Part shown: positions 40,875-50,756 of the stretch, piece by piece
How the letters are laid out: every line of letters starts with the position of its first letter
Numbering within the stretch: the stretch's first letter is position 1
The notes under the pieces: generated by a model
The model's database searches: none
Seen by the model: only the letters and a program-made list of their open reading frames with translations
Told to the model about the DNA's origin: nothing
Source: Moritella sp. 24
GTDB lineage: Bacteria > Pseudomonadota > Gammaproteobacteria > Enterobacterales > Moritellaceae
Direction: 5' to 3'
Length of the DNA: 64,000 bases
Assembly (NCBI RefSeq): GCF_018219155.1
Contig: NZ_CP056123.1
Location: 496,001 to 560,000 of the forward strand
Position numbers and translations under genes: made by a program

Positions 40875-41558
40875 ATGTCATTTTTTCGTTGTTTTGTTCA
40901 CTTGTTATTTGTAATTAGTAGCGGGTTACTGATCACAGGCTGCTCTACGCCTCGATTATTTGTTAATAGCGACCTGCCTGCCATACCGAGTGATGCGGAG
41001 TTTCTTGTATTGCCAACTGATATTCATGGATTGTCGGGTGCAAGAGCTGAAAAAGAAGCTATCTTTTATCAATCCTTCAAGTCTGCTTTTAATGAACTTG
41101 CTATTGATACCCCTCAACTTGAGTCTCGATTAAAGCATCATAGTTTTAGCGATGTGTCTTGGAAAATGAGTCATGCAATGCATAGACTTGTGACCGACTT
41201 TGATTGTTTTAGTTATACCGATGCATACCAATTAGACCTTGATGATGGCGAAGCAAGCAGTAAATTTAGAGAGCTCGATGACGATATTTATTATTTAGGA
41301 CAATGGCTAAAGCAGGCTTATCAGTGGTCCGATATACCAGACTATATCGCGATAGCCCATATCGACAGTATGGGGGTGTCGCAAGCTGGTAGACTGATTA
41401 AATACAGAGTGATTGCAGGAATTTACTCGACACAACGAAAAGCATTAGAGCGAGTCGTTACGTATGTAACAAAAAGCCCAAATAACCATGCCGCCATTTT
41501 ACATGACTTAGATAATTTGGGCTTTCTAATCTATCGTGAGCTGTTTAAATTAAACTAA
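40875..41558 (+). CDS. Putative lipoprotein of unknown function
   Basis: I chose ATG 40875 because AAGGA lies upstream at good spacing; the alternative ATG at 40854 adds 7 residues. The 227-residue product starts MSFFRCFVHLLFVISSGLLITGCS, with a lipobox ITGC, so it is probably a lipid-anchored envelope protein. The residue after Cys is Ser, which favours the outer membrane. The mature part is rich in acidic residues and aromatic pairs and has no motif I recognise. It is flanked by rpoS and the convergent mutS. It may be one of the many poorly studied lipoproteins of marine gammaproteobacteria. Confidence 0.75.
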   Translation: MSFFRCFVHLLFVISSGLLITGCSTPRLFVNSDLPAIPSDAEFLVLPTDIHGLSGARAEKEAIFYQSFKSAFNELAIDTPQLESRLKHHSFSDVSWKMSHAMHRLVTDFDCFSYTDAYQLDLDDGEASSKFRELDDDIYYLGQWLKQAYQWSDIPDYIAIAHIDSMGVSQAGRLIKYRVIAGIYSTQRKALERVVTYVTKSPNNHAAILHDLDNLGFLIYRELFKLN

Positions 41559-41578
41559 CGCTTATTTCTCACTAACCA

Positions 41579-44146
41579 TTAAAGTAGTTCTTTTAAACGG
41601 TATAAAGCATCCAATGCTTCACGTGGCGTCATATTATCAATATTCAACGTATTGAGGTCATCGATAATAGGATGCGGTAGTGGTTCAGCTGTCACTTGTG
41701 GGCTTTCGCCTGCCGCAGTTGGTTGGTGCGAGTTTAGTTCTAACTCATGCAACTTCACTTTCGCTGCGTGAATCACGGGCTTTGGTACACCGGCTAATGC
41801 TGCTACCTGTAGTCCGTAACTGCGATCGGCTGCGCCATCTTGCACTGCATGCATAAACACAATTGAGTCACCGTGTTCAACCGCATCTAGATGTACATTC
41901 ACCAAGCTAGGGTGCTGCTCTGTTAACGTCGTTAGTTCAAAGTAGTGCGTTGCAAAGAGGGTATAAGCTTGGATCTTATTCGTTAGATATTCTGCACAAG
42001 CCCACGCTAATGACAAGCCATCGTAGGTACTTGTACCGCGGCCAATTTCATCCATCAATACTAAGCTGTTCGCGGTTGCATTATGTAAAATATTTGCTGT
42101 TTCAGTCATTTCTACCATGAAGGTTGAGCGACCTGATGCCAGATCATCCGATGCACCAATACGTGTAAAGATACGATCGATTAATGATGTTGTTACTTGC
42201 TCTGCAGGTACGAAACTACCGATGTGCGCCATTAGCGTGATTAATGCTGTTTGACGCATATATGTCGATTTACCACCCATATTCGGGCCAGTAATAATTA
42301 ACATGCGACGTTCAGGGTTAAGCTGCACTGGATTGGCAATAAACGGTTCTGTCATCACCTGTTCAACCACAGGGTGACGACCATTGGTAATGTCGATACC
42401 CGGTTTAACACTGATTGTTGGACGGCAGTAGTTTAAGGTTTCTGCACGTTCAGCAAAATTACATAATACATCCAATTCTGATAATGCAGCTGCACTGTCT
42501 TGTAGTGCAGGAATGTAAGGTAATAACTTATCTAATAGTTGCTCGTATAGCTGTTTTTCTAGCGCCAGTGATTTACCTTGGCTACTAAGTACTTTATCTT
42601 CGTGCTCTTTCAGTTCGGGAATAATGTAACGTTCAGTATTTTTAAGCGTTTGACGTCGGATATAAGTGGCAGGCACTTGATCTGATTGCAGGCGACTTAC
42701 TTCGATGAAATAGCCGTGTACTCTGTTATAACCAACTTTTAATGTTGGAATTCCTGTCTGCTGTTTTTCACGTTCTTCTAAAGCGTGCAAATAATCGGTT
42801 GCGCCTTGGCTTAGTGCGCGCCATTCGTCTAGTTCTTGATTGTAACCGGGTGCAATAACACCACCATCACGAATTAACACAGGAGGGTTGTCGATAACAG
42901 CAAAGCTCAATAATGCTTCAAGTTCACTAAATTCGCCAGCCAGTTGCTGCAGCGAGTTTAAGTGGTCCGCATTGTGTTCTGCAAGCAGGGTTTGCAGCGT
43001 AGGCAGTTGTTGGAATGCATTACGTAAACGTACTAGGTCACGTGGACGTGCAGAACGCAGTGATAAACGCGCAATGATTCGTTCGATGTCACCAATAGTG
43101 CGTAGCACTGGCTGGATATCGTTTAATGCGCCAACATCAAGTAGCGATTGAATACTTGACTGACGTTGTTCTAATACCAAGCTATCGCGGATAGGCTGAT
43201 GTAACCAGCGCTTTAGTAAACGGCTACCCATTGGCGTTGAAGTGTGATCAAGTATTTCAGCAAGGGTATTATCAACACCGCCAGACAAGTTCTGTGTTAG
43301 CTCTAGATTACGACGTGTTGCCGCATCCATAACAACCATTTGTTCGGTTTGTTCAAGCTTGATCGCTCGGATATGTGGTAACGCTGTTCGCTGTGTTTCT
43401 TTAACATACTGCATTAAACAACCTGCCGCACATAGTGCCACGGGCGAACTTTCTACACCAAAACCTACCAGATCTTTAGTACCAAACTGTTGGCATAACA
43501 CATTGCGACCTGTTTGTAAGTCAAATTCCCATTCTGGGCGACGACGTAGACCTTTAAGGTGTTTAATATGTTGAACTGATTCAAACGACTCGCAATAAAG
43601 TAGCTCTGCTGGTTCAGTACGTTGCAGTTCTGCCAGCAAGGTTTCTTCAGAGTTAAATTGATTGATCAAGAAGCGGCCGCTACCCATATCAAGGGTGGCA
43701 TAACCAAAGTTGCTACCGTCATGAAATAATGCCGCTAATAAATTGTCATTACGTTCTGTCAATAAGGCTTCATCACTGACTGTACCGGGTGTGACAATAC
43801 GTACGACTTTACGTTCTACGGGCCCTTTTGATGTTGCTGGGTCTCCGATTTGCTCACAGATAGCAACCGATTCGCCACTACGTACTAGCTTTGCTAGATA
43901 GCCTTCCAATGAATGGTAAGGAATACCTGCCATTGGAATCGGGTTACCGTTTGACTTGCCACGCTTGGTCAGCGAGATACCTAATAGTTGTGACGCTTTT
44001 TTAGCATCATCATAAAATAACTCGTAAAAGTCACCCATACGATAAAACAATAGGATATCTGGTTGCTCAGCTTTTAACTTAAAAAATTGTTGCATCATCG
44101 GTGTGTGATTCGTTAAGTCTTGAGGGGCAAGAAAGTCAGGTTGCAT
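41579..44146 (-). CDS. mutS: DNA mismatch repair protein MutS
   Basis: Recognises mismatches and starts methyl-directed repair with MutL and MutH. It has 855 residues (E. coli 853). The mismatch-binding Phe-X-Glu is in [14 protein letters not shown] near residues 36-49. The ATPase Walker A is [15 protein letters not shown] near 617-631, and [16 protein letters not shown] holds Walker B. The C-terminal [14 protein letters not shown] is the tetramer-forming region. It is convergent with the lipoprotein gene and divergent from recA. Confidence 0.98.
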   Translation of the reverse strand: MQPDFLAPQDLTNHTPMMQQFFKLKAEQPDILLFYRMGDFYELFYDDAKKASQLLGISLTKRGKSNGNPIPMAGIPYHSLEGYLAKLVRSGESVAICEQIGDPATSKGPVERKVVRIVTPGTVSDEALLTERNDNLLAALFHDGSNFGYATLDMGSGRFLINQFNSEETLLAELQRTEPAELLYCESFESVQHIKHLKGLRRRPEWEFDLQTGRNVLCQQFGTKDLVGFGVESSPVALCAAGCLMQYVKETQRTALPHIRAIKLEQTEQMVVMDAATRRNLELTQNLSGGVDNTLAEILDHTSTPMGSRLLKRWLHQPIRDSLVLEQRQSSIQSLLDVGALNDIQPVLRTIGDIERIIARLSLRSARPRDLVRLRNAFQQLPTLQTLLAEHNADHLNSLQQLAGEFSELEALLSFAVIDNPPVLIRDGGVIAPGYNQELDEWRALSQGATDYLHALEEREKQQTGIPTLKVGYNRVHGYFIEVSRLQSDQVPATYIRRQTLKNTERYIIPELKEHEDKVLSSQGKSLALEKQLYEQLLDKLLPYIPALQDSAAALSELDVLCNFAERAETLNYCRPTISVKPGIDITNGRHPVVEQVMTEPFIANPVQLNPERRMLIITGPNMGGKSTYMRQTALITLMAHIGSFVPAEQVTTSLIDRIFTRIGASDDLASGRSTFMVEMTETANILHNATANSLVLMDEIGRGTSTYDGLSLAWACAEYLTNKIQAYTLFATHYFELTTLTEQHPSLVNVHLDAVEHGDSIVFMHAVQDGAADRSYGLQVAALAGVPKPVIHAAKVKLHELELNSHQPTAAGESPQVTAEPLPHPIIDDLNTLNIDNMTPREALDALYRLKELL

Positions 44147-44270
44147 AGCGGCTCGGTTCTAAAAAGATAATTGCGGCTATAATAACAATGCTAAAGCAAG
44201 GTGGCGACTGTATTTTTTTGTGGATAAATATGAGCCATGAATAATTTTTCAAAAAATATGATTTTATTGC

Positions 44271-44298
44271 TTGATACTGTATGAACGAACAGTATACT
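44271..44298 (+). promoter_or_regulatory. recA promoter with LexA box
   Basis: TTGATA (44271-44276) and TATACT (44293-44298) lie 16 bases apart. An SOS box TACTGTATGAACGAACAGTA (44275-44294) overlaps the spacer and both elements, so LexA would block polymerase. The arrangement matches the E. coli recA promoter. The start is near 44305, giving a leader of about 38 bases. Confidence 0.95.
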
Positions 44299-44342
44299 TA
44301 AGCTATAAAATTAAATACTCGATTATGCCTCAGGGGAATAAA

Positions 44343-45383
44343 ATGGACGCGAATAAAGAAAAAGCCTTAGCTGCAGCACTTGGACAAATTGAAAAACAAT
44401 TTGGTAAAGGTTCTATCATGAAGCTGGGTGACAACCGTACCATGGACGTAGAAACAGTTTCTACTGGTTCACTTTCTCTTGATATCGCGTTGGGTGCTGG
44501 TGGCTTACCAATGGGTCGTATCGTAGAAATCTATGGTCCTGAATCAAGTGGTAAAACAACGTTAACACTAGAAGTTATCGCGTCAGCACAACGTGAAGGT
44601 AAAATCTGTGCGTTTATTGATGCTGAGCATGCTCTAGACCCTATCTACGCAGGTAAATTAGGCGTCGATATTAATGAGTTATTAGTATCGCAACCGGATA
44701 CAGGTGAGCAAGCGCTAGAAATTTGTGACATGCTAGCACGCTCAGGTGCTGTTGATATTATCGTAGTCGATTCTGTTGCTGCACTAACACCGAAAGCTGA
44801 AATTGAAGGCGACATGGGCGACAGCCACATGGGTCTACAAGCACGTATGTTATCGCAAGCAATGCGTAAACTTACTGGTAACTTAAAGCAAACGAACACT
44901 ATGTGTATCTTCATTAACCAAATCCGTATGAAGATTGGTGTAATGTTTGGTTCACCTGAAACGACTACGGGCGGTAACGCACTTAAATTCTACGCGTCAG
45001 TTCGTTTAGATATCCGTCGTATTGGTTCAGTAAAAGATGGCGACGAGATCACGGGTAATGAAACACGTGTGAAAGTTGTTAAAAACAAAATTGCAGCACC
45101 ATTCAGACAAGCTGAATTCCAAATCCTATACGGTAAAGGCTTTAACCGTAACGGTGAGTTAATCGATTTAGGTGTTAAAGAAAAACTAATTGAAAAAGCA
45201 GGCGCTTGGTACTCATACAAGGGTGATAAGATCGGTCAAGGTAAAGCGAAATCAACACAATTCCTTATCGATAACCCTGCTATTGCTACAGAAATTGACG
45301 GTCTTATCCGTGCTAATTTACTTGGCAATAAAGATGAAGAAGTGGTTGCTGTTGCGACAACTGAAGCTGAAAACGAATTTTAA
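44343..45383 (+). CDS. recA: Recombinase RecA
   Basis: ATP-dependent strand-exchange protein of homologous recombination and coprotease for LexA. ATG 44343 is chosen because AGGGGA precedes it and [13 protein letters not shown] matches the family; the longer frame from 44271 would begin within the promoter. The protein has 346 residues. Walker A is GPESSGKTT near 65-73, with IDAEHALDP and [22 protein letters not shown] (loop L2 region) as other motifs. The acidic C-terminus ends TTEAENEF. recX, which usually follows, is not present, and a strong terminator lies downstream. Confidence 0.98.
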   Translation: MDANKEKALAAALGQIEKQFGKGSIMKLGDNRTMDVETVSTGSLSLDIALGAGGLPMGRIVEIYGPESSGKTTLTLEVIASAQREGKICAFIDAEHALDPIYAGKLGVDINELLVSQPDTGEQALEICDMLARSGAVDIIVVDSVAALTPKAEIEGDMGDSHMGLQARMLSQAMRKLTGNLKQTNTMCIFINQIRMKIGVMFGSPETTTGGNALKFYASVRLDIRRIGSVKDGDEITGNETRVKVVKNKIAAPFRQAEFQILYGKGFNRNGELIDLGVKEKLIEKAGAWYSYKGDKIGQGKAKSTQFLIDNPAIATEIDGLIRANLLGNKDEEVVAVATTEAENEF

Positions 45384-45480
45384 TCATAGTTTCATATCGT
45401 TTAATTAATTTATCACACTTCGTTTAATCGCGAGTGTGAATCATTAATTAGCATGTACGAATGAATCAGTATGATGAAAG

Positions 45481-45512
45481 AAAGGCAGGTATGTAACATA
45501 CCTGCCTTTTTT
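45481..45512. terminator. Terminator after recA (bidirectional)
   Basis: AAAGGCAGGTATG (45481-45493) pairs with CATACCTGCCTTT (45497-45509) around TAA, then more T. It is strong in both directions and also ends the PepSY gene. Confidence 0.92.
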
Positions 45513-46119
45513 ATTTAGCTCTCATTGATGTTCTTTTTATCATTACAACACCCGTTAACGCCATTAATACCAATAATCCTAGACCGATATATCCAAACCA
45601 CTGATCAAACGTTTTATTGCCTGTCCAGCGCAGATAATGAATGTCATACATGGTATTAAAAATACGGCTATCCGCACCTTGCTGACGTAGGGTTAAGCGC
45701 GACCAATCAAACATGAGTTTTACATTGGTATCTGTCATCGCAATACCGTCTTTATAGTCTAAAACTAATCCGTAACGATCGGGATTATGTTTTACGGCAT
45801 CTTGTAATAAATTAACTATGTTTTGCGCGCGAGGCTCTGATACTGCTTGATTATCTACAGGGTTAATATGCTGCCATTTGTTATCGATTTTGACGCGATA
45901 ATGCTTACCTAAAATAGAGCGGTTAATCGCAATTTCTTGCCAATTTTGCTTTGGGGATATTTGTATTGTCGAATTAAGCGGGTAAGTGGTTACCTGTAAT
46001 TGTTCATAGGCATTTTCATAACCGGGTTTAACCAAAAAAAATGCGCCTGTTAATGCCCAGAGTGTCACGGGTAATATGAGTAAATAACCGAGATAACGGT
46101 GTAGTGTATAGGTATTCAT
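45511..46119 (-). CDS. PepSY-associated membrane protein
   Basis: A 202-residue protein with membrane segments near both ends (about 9-28 and 178-196) and an extracytoplasmic middle. The N-terminus MNTYTLHRYLGYLLILPVTLWALTG is characteristic of PepSY-TM proteins, which occur near iron and redox systems, and the middle contains a PepSY-like stretch. No metal ligand set is evident. Function is unknown; a role near a ferric or heme system is only a guess. It stands alone between recA and the TraF-like genes. The stop lies inside the recA terminator. Confidence 0.7.
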   Translation of the reverse strand: MNTYTLHRYLGYLLILPVTLWALTGAFFLVKPGYENAYEQLQVTTYPLNSTIQISPKQNWQEIAINRSILGKHYRVKIDNKWQHINPVDNQAVSEPRAQNIVNLLQDAVKHNPDRYGLVLDYKDGIAMTDTNVKLMFDWSRLTLRQQGADSRIFNTMYDIHYLRWTGNKTFDQWFGYIGLGLLVLMALTGVVMIKRTSMRAK

Positions 46120-46244
46120 TGCAGTCTATTAAATAAAATTTCGTTATCGCTATTTTACGGTTTAATAATAAAAAGACCAGTTTAGGTGGTTGTTATAAGT
46201 GCTTTTTATTATTAACCATAGCATAACGTTTAATAGACTAGCAT

Positions 46245-47423
46245 TTAGAAGGTCAGCGCTGTTTGTGCGACGAACCCATAGGTTTCATCTTCACTTAACA
46301 TGCCTGTTAAGTCGATATGGAGAATACTAAAGGGCGATAAACCCATGCCAAAGGTAATTTGGTTACTGTCATTGTCGTTTAAATCATAGCGGAAGCCGCC
46401 TCGAAACTGTAACCAACCCCATGCATCCATTTCAGCCCCCAGACGGGTGTATTGAGATGGCTTTTTGTTACTGAGAGTATCTGATTGAGTAATATCGATA
46501 TCGACAGCGGCAGTAAGCCACTCACTATGGAGTGCGAAGCCGGTCGTGATTTGTGGTTTTATTTCATAACGAAACGTTTCTGAGGCATTAGAAACTTGAT
46601 GCTCAAGCATGTTTTTGGCGACTAAACCAAAAGTAAAATGTTTATTGGGTTCGACGACAAAACCCGCATCGATATTAAAGGCCACATCATCATCCATAGT
46701 GCCATCTTTTTCTAAATTACTGGCGTCAAAGTTATCGATGCTATCGGTATATTGATAAAAGCCAATCGCTTGCACTTTAGGGGATAAGCCGACATAAACA
46801 GGTGTGTTACCCAGTATGAATTTAGAGGCTAATGATATACCGAGATCCGTTACACCAACACCATGAAGCGTGATTGTTGAATCAAGCTCGTCGATTGCAG
46901 CTGGGTTTTGTCCTCTTAAGGCTTGAATATCACTATCACTGATATCAGCAGCGACTTGTAGATCAAGATAGGTATTGGTGAATAACGCAAAAGAGACTGT
47001 TTCATTGGGCACTGCGATGACACCCGCTAGCCCAACTTGTACGGGGATTTTTTCGTTATCTAACATCTCAAGTTCATTCGCAAGTTGACGAGCCGTGGCA
47101 CGCGCTTGTGGTGAGTTAGAGTTATATTTATTTAATTCATTGATTAGATCTGACGCCGTATTGATACTATCAATGGTATCGCTATTATCATCTATTTGAG
47201 CGCCTATTGCTGGTAGTAATATTCCCACATTATCAGTATGTGAAAAACGAGCGAGTAATGCCGGGTTCATTAGTGGTGCACTCAGGTAGTGGGCTGATGC
47301 AACACCAGTACCTCCCATTGCATCACTGCGGGATTGAAAATATTGTTGACCAGCATTGGTTGATGAAATATATCCGACAGAGAGGGAGAGACTAATTAAT
47401 GCCGACAGCGTATGCTTTTTCAT
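46245..47423 (-). CDS. TraF-like outer-membrane beta-barrel protein (copy 1)
   Basis: A 392-residue protein of the TraF/FadL-like OMP family found in many marine gammaproteobacteria. A signal peptide MKKHTLSALISLSLSVGYISSTNA is followed by the family start QQYFQSRSDAMGGTGVASAHYLSAPLMNPALL. Alternating strand segments and a C-terminal TALTF agree with a barrel. Despite the database name, no conjugation genes are near, so transfer function is unlikely. The neighbour at 47671 is a paralogue with the same opening (FDARNDAMGGAGVASSDF). A hairpin separates them, so each is probably transcribed alone. Confidence 0.78.
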   Translation of the reverse strand: MKKHTLSALISLSLSVGYISSTNAGQQYFQSRSDAMGGTGVASAHYLSAPLMNPALLARFSHTDNVGILLPAIGAQIDDNSDTIDSINTASDLINELNKYNSNSPQARATARQLANELEMLDNEKIPVQVGLAGVIAVPNETVSFALFTNTYLDLQVAADISDSDIQALRGQNPAAIDELDSTITLHGVGVTDLGISLASKFILGNTPVYVGLSPKVQAIGFYQYTDSIDNFDASNLEKDGTMDDDVAFNIDAGFVVEPNKHFTFGLVAKNMLEHQVSNASETFRYEIKPQITTGFALHSEWLTAAVDIDITQSDTLSNKKPSQYTRLGAEMDAWGWLQFRGGFRYDLNDNDSNQITFGMGLSPFSILHIDLTGMLSEDETYGFVAQTALTF

Positions 47424-47558
47424 GATGTATCCTTACAAGTTCGAGAAAATTATCGCGTGGCTCGATGCAGTACGGCATTATCTAAATCGACCGGTGTACT
47501 TATAGAGGATAAGCAAAAATATATTTTTTGAGGTGAATTAATCGATGATATATAACAA

Positions 47559-47584
47559 AAAAGCACCTTTTAAAAGGTGCTTTT
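47559..47584. terminator. Palindromic terminator between the TraF-like genes
   Basis: AAAAGCACCTTTT is mirrored perfectly by AAAAGGTGCTTTT. On the minus strand this would end the upstream copy (47671-48975). Confidence 0.85.
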
Positions 47585-47670
47585 AACATACTCTAATGTA
47601 AGGTGTTGAAATATATCAGAGTTATTGTTTTATGTTAGACTATTTTATTTATGTGATAAATATCAATAAA

Positions 47671-48975
47671 TTAGAATTTAGCTGATACTTGTAAGACGAA
47701 ACCGTCAATACCATAGACTGGCTCATCACTTGTGCTATTTGCTGCGTTCAGGCCGCTATCTTTAAATTCACCATCTTGATAAATGCCATAAGCACCGTTT
47801 TTACTGATGGTTGCAGCTAGGTCAATATGCACTAAATCCATTGGAGATATACCAAAACCAAAGGTGTAAAGATCATCTCTTACATCATTTAAGTCGTGAC
47901 GAATACCTGCGCGTAACTGTAAAAAATCAAATAGGTTTGCTTCAACACCACCGCGGGCATAGCGAGATTCGCTGTTGCTCTCAAAACCTATCGCATCATT
48001 TAAATCCATTTCCGCGGTTAATGTAGCGAAATCATGGTGCAGTGCAAAACCTGCGGTAACTAATGGCGCTAACGTGAATACCATTTTTTCATCTGCTTGT
48101 CCGATACCTTTATATGCAGTTGTCTCTACTTCTAGGTTTTTCTTTAACATGTTACGGCCGCTGACAGCTACGCGGAAAGTGTCATAAAAATCAAATGCAA
48201 TACCCGCATCAAGATTGAAATGACTTTGCTTATCGAGTCCATCAAGGAACGCATCTTCAAACTCTTGCAAGCCATCACTATTAATTGATATGTCATAACT
48301 ATATGTGTCGATACGTTGGTATTTCGGTGATACACCAATCGAGACTTTAGCAATATTAGCATCCCAGTTCATCGATAACGCAAGGCCAAGATCGGAGACT
48401 GATACACCCGCTAGGTTGACCTTGCTATCAAGGTCATCTAGTGTTTGATTGTTAGCGAGGTCGATATCACTTTGGCTTACTTTCGCAGTCGCGACACTGG
48501 TCATATAAGAGTTACCAAAGAAAGCGACTGATAATGCACTACTTGGTAAGGCAATCGCAAAACTTGTACCTACATTGACGTCCATGCGTTGACCATCAAA
48601 TTGGCTTAGCGCATTTGCATAAGCCGCAGCAGTTAATGGACTTCTATTATTGTCATAAGCATCTTGCGCTGTTTTAACGTTATCCAAAGCACCTAAGAAC
48701 GCATCTGATGTTTCTGTTTGAACACCGATTGATGTTGGCGCATAGCGGGTGTGACCATTATCGCTATATGGAATTGCAGGCAGAATGACACCAATATAAT
48801 CAGCGTTGCCTTGACCTAACAGTGCAGGGTTAACAAATGCGGCGGTGACAAAGTCGGAAGAGGCGACACCCGCACCACCCATTGCGTCATTACGGGCATC
48901 AAAATACAGTTGAGAAGCAAAGGAGGTCGGTGCAATCGCACACGTTAGTGCTGAAATAACAAGTAAACGTTTCAT
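47671..48975 (-). CDS. TraF-like outer-membrane beta-barrel protein (copy 2)
   Basis: A 434-residue paralogue of the 46245 gene. The start ATG is taken at 48975 because GGGA lies about 6 bases before it and the result begins MKRLLVISALTCAIAPTSFAS, a clean signal peptide; a start 14 codons upstream would put extra residues before it. The mature part opens QLYFDARNDAMGGAGVASSDFVTAAFVNPALLG. The C-terminus ends in QVSAKF, as in outer-membrane barrels. It is longer than its partner, with a tail insertion near GIYQDGEFKDSGLNAANS. Transported substrate is unknown. Confidence 0.78.
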   Translation of the reverse strand: MKRLLVISALTCAIAPTSFASQLYFDARNDAMGGAGVASSDFVTAAFVNPALLGQGNADYIGVILPAIPYSDNGHTRYAPTSIGVQTETSDAFLGALDNVKTAQDAYDNNRSPLTAAAYANALSQFDGQRMDVNVGTSFAIALPSSALSVAFFGNSYMTSVATAKVSQSDIDLANNQTLDDLDSKVNLAGVSVSDLGLALSMNWDANIAKVSIGVSPKYQRIDTYSYDISINSDGLQEFEDAFLDGLDKQSHFNLDAGIAFDFYDTFRVAVSGRNMLKKNLEVETTAYKGIGQADEKMVFTLAPLVTAGFALHHDFATLTAEMDLNDAIGFESNSESRYARGGVEANLFDFLQLRAGIRHDLNDVRDDLYTFGFGISPMDLVHIDLAATISKNGAYGIYQDGEFKDSGLNAANSTSDEPVYGIDGFVLQVSAKF

Positions 48976-49457
48976 ATCAATCCCTGATTTTTGATGCATA
49001 TATTGACGCGATAACATGTTGGTTAATCCGTTAACCGACAGCTGTTATTCGCTGTGATATACCGCTAATGATGTTGGCTGTTTGATAACAAATAGTAGCA
49101 CTGGACAAGATGAACTTAAGTTTGATGTTAAGTACTAGATTGTGAGAATGAATGTGTGATCCTGATCTTTTCATCAGAATTGATGTTGATTTAATGAGAT
49201 TGGATTAGTCAGCCTTGTATCTCTCTAATATAGCGAGTATAAATAGCTGGAATCATAGTGAGAAACTACATTTTATAAAATAAAAATAGGGTCGTGTTAT
49301 TTGTTGGTAGGTAATTAAAGTAGCAAAGTATGAGATGAATATTTCATACCTTCTTGTTGCTGAATCAACATTGCACATGGGTATCGATGTTAGTCTCTTC
49401 GTGAGCGATGGTAGTGATGTGAATAAGACGTCTGTAGACCACTGTGGCATTTATCTT
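48976..49457. other. Intergenic region before yjaG
   Basis: About 480 bases without a convincing gene. Small open frames here are AT-rich and unsupported. GGTTAA-TCCG-TTAACC at 49021-49036 is a small hairpin. The rest should hold the promoters of the OMP gene and yjaG, but I cannot place them. Confidence 0.4.
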
Positions 49458-49495
49458 TAGGTGAATATTTTTATTAAGTCGAAAATATTCACCTA
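49458..49495. repeat. Perfect 14-bp inverted repeat upstream of yjaG
   Basis: TAGGTGAATATTTT (49458-49471) and its exact complement (49482-49495) flank 10 bases. It ends 40 bases before the yjaG start. It could be a regulator site, a terminator without T-run, or a leader hairpin. Confidence 0.6.
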
Positions 49496-49535
49496 TTATA
49501 GAAAGAATAAAAACAATAAATAAGAGGTTATTTTT

Positions 49536-50120
49536 GTGCTTGAAGCAAACTATGAACTGCAACTAACGAAATTATTACCTTGGCAGAAAGTGAGCTTTAT
49601 TGCGTCACTTGCTGAACGCAGCTTTCCTAACTACAAATTATTTTCTGAAGCGTGTGAAACCGGTGATGCAAAACAATTCCGTTTATCATTAGACCTATTT
49701 TGGGAATCATTAACGGTTAAAAATAGCAAAATCAATTTTGCTATTCAATTTGATCGCTTCGAACCAATTATCCCTGATCTAGATAAGTTCGATGTGTATG
49801 GTGTTTACCCTGCACTGGATGCATGTGTCACATTAAACAGTGCGTTTAATAGCTTAGTTGCACCAGATCCGGATGTGAACGAAGCGGTGAATGCATCGCG
49901 TGTATCGATAGGTACTGTTGCAAGTTATTTAGAAGCATTAGCGGGTGAAGAACTTGACGAAGATGTTATCTTTGCTGACGAGTTAATGAAAGGCGAGATG
50001 GAATTTCAACAAGCAGTATTGGATCTTTTAACAGTACAAAAATCACCAGAAAGCATCAAAGCATTACGTCAGTTTGCTAAAAACGATGGTATTTCTAACA
50101 TTGGTATTACCTTAGATTAA
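49536..50120 (+). CDS. yjaG: YjaG family protein (DUF416)
   Basis: A 194-residue cytoplasmic protein of unknown function, common next to hupA. Visible DUF416 features are LPWQKVSFIASLAERSFPNYKLF, the FWESLTVKN segment and DKFDVYGVYPALDACVTLNSAFNSL. It is all-helical by appearance, with acidic segments such as EELDEDVIFADELM. The start is GTG at 49536, with AGAGG 8 bases upstream. The yjaG-hupA order is the same as in E. coli. No biochemical function can be given. Confidence 0.9.
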   Translation: MLEANYELQLTKLLPWQKVSFIASLAERSFPNYKLFSEACETGDAKQFRLSLDLFWESLTVKNSKINFAIQFDRFEPIIPDLDKFDVYGVYPALDACVTLNSAFNSLVAPDPDVNEAVNASRVSIGTVASYLEALAGEELDEDVIFADELMKGEMEFQQAVLDLLTVQKSPESIKALRQFAKNDGISNIGITLD

Positions 50121-50375
50121 TCACTTGAAATGCAATTGAACAGGCGTCAGCCCTGATGATAAGGGCCGTCGTGGCTTGATGGCAAGGAGATGTAAACCGC
50201 TTTTTGATGATGTTTTTTTGTACATAGAGTGAGATTAGTGTGAGCGTAGCCTCATTTGTTGATTATTCTCTCAGCAATTAACTTAATTAAGGCGATAAAT
50301 CCTTTGCGGTCAACGGTGTTTTTGCATAGAGTGTTTAACAGTTTAATGTTATTGAATAGTGGAAAGGACATTCTT

Positions 50376-50660
50376 ATGAACAAAACTCAATTAATCGATG
50401 CAGTTGCAGCGAAAGCAGATCTAACTAAAGTACAAGCTAAAGCAGCACTAGAAGAGATCCTAAATGCGATCACTGATAGCCTTAAAGAAAAAGAAGCTGT
50501 ACAGCTAATTGGTTTCGGTACTTTTAAAGTAAGCGAACGTTCTGCACGTACTGGCCGTAACCCACAAACGGGTGAAGAAATTCAGATTTCTGCTGCTACA
50601 ATTCCTGCATTCGTTGCTGGTAAAGCACTGAAAGATGCAGTTAAAAACGCAAACAAATAA
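50376..50660 (+). CDS. hupA: DNA-binding protein HU (alpha type)
   Basis: Nucleoid protein that bends and constrains DNA. I chose ATG 50376, giving 94 residues, because GGAAAGGA precedes it and [16 protein letters not shown] matches HU. The signature [21 protein letters not shown] covers the beta arm with the Arg-Asn-Pro tip. The tail KNANK adds four residues beyond the usual 90. An open frame upstream from 50256 is not supported. A terminator follows, so it is probably the end of its transcript. The 255-base gap before it has no other gene. Confidence 0.97.
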   Translation: MNKTQLIDAVAAKADLTKVQAKAALEEILNAITDSLKEKEAVQLIGFGTFKVSERSARTGRNPQTGEEIQISAATIPAFVAGKALKDAVKNANK

Positions 50661-50690
50661 ACATTAATTTTATTAATTTAAAATGTAATG

Positions 50691-50718
50691 AAAAAAGCAC
50701 CTAATTAGGTGCTTTTTT
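50691..50718. terminator. Terminator after hupA (bidirectional)
   Basis: GCACCTA (50697-50703) pairs with TAGGTGC (50706-50712) with A-run and T-run on the outside. It serves both hupA and the convergent corB. Confidence 0.9.
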
Positions 50719-50756
50719 ATTATCTGCGATTTCTGTAATTATAAAATATAAGTAGA

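Noticed and set aside
44271-44342. Longer RecA reading frame starting in the promoter
   Set aside because: The TTG at 44271 is the -35 element, and the first 24 residues do not match any RecA N-terminus. ATG 44343 with AGGGGA is better.
46245-49017. Conjugation or plasmid-derived region from the TraF-like genes
   Set aside because: No other transfer genes, integrase or att sites are nearby; the family is common in marine chromosomes.
49253-49562. Short minus-strand frames ahead of yjaG
   Set aside because: They are AT-rich, overlap each other and the inverted repeat, and have no ribosome sites or family features.
50256-50375. N-terminal extension of HU
   Set aside because: The added 40 residues are unlike HU, and GGAAAGGA just before ATG 50376 fixes the start.
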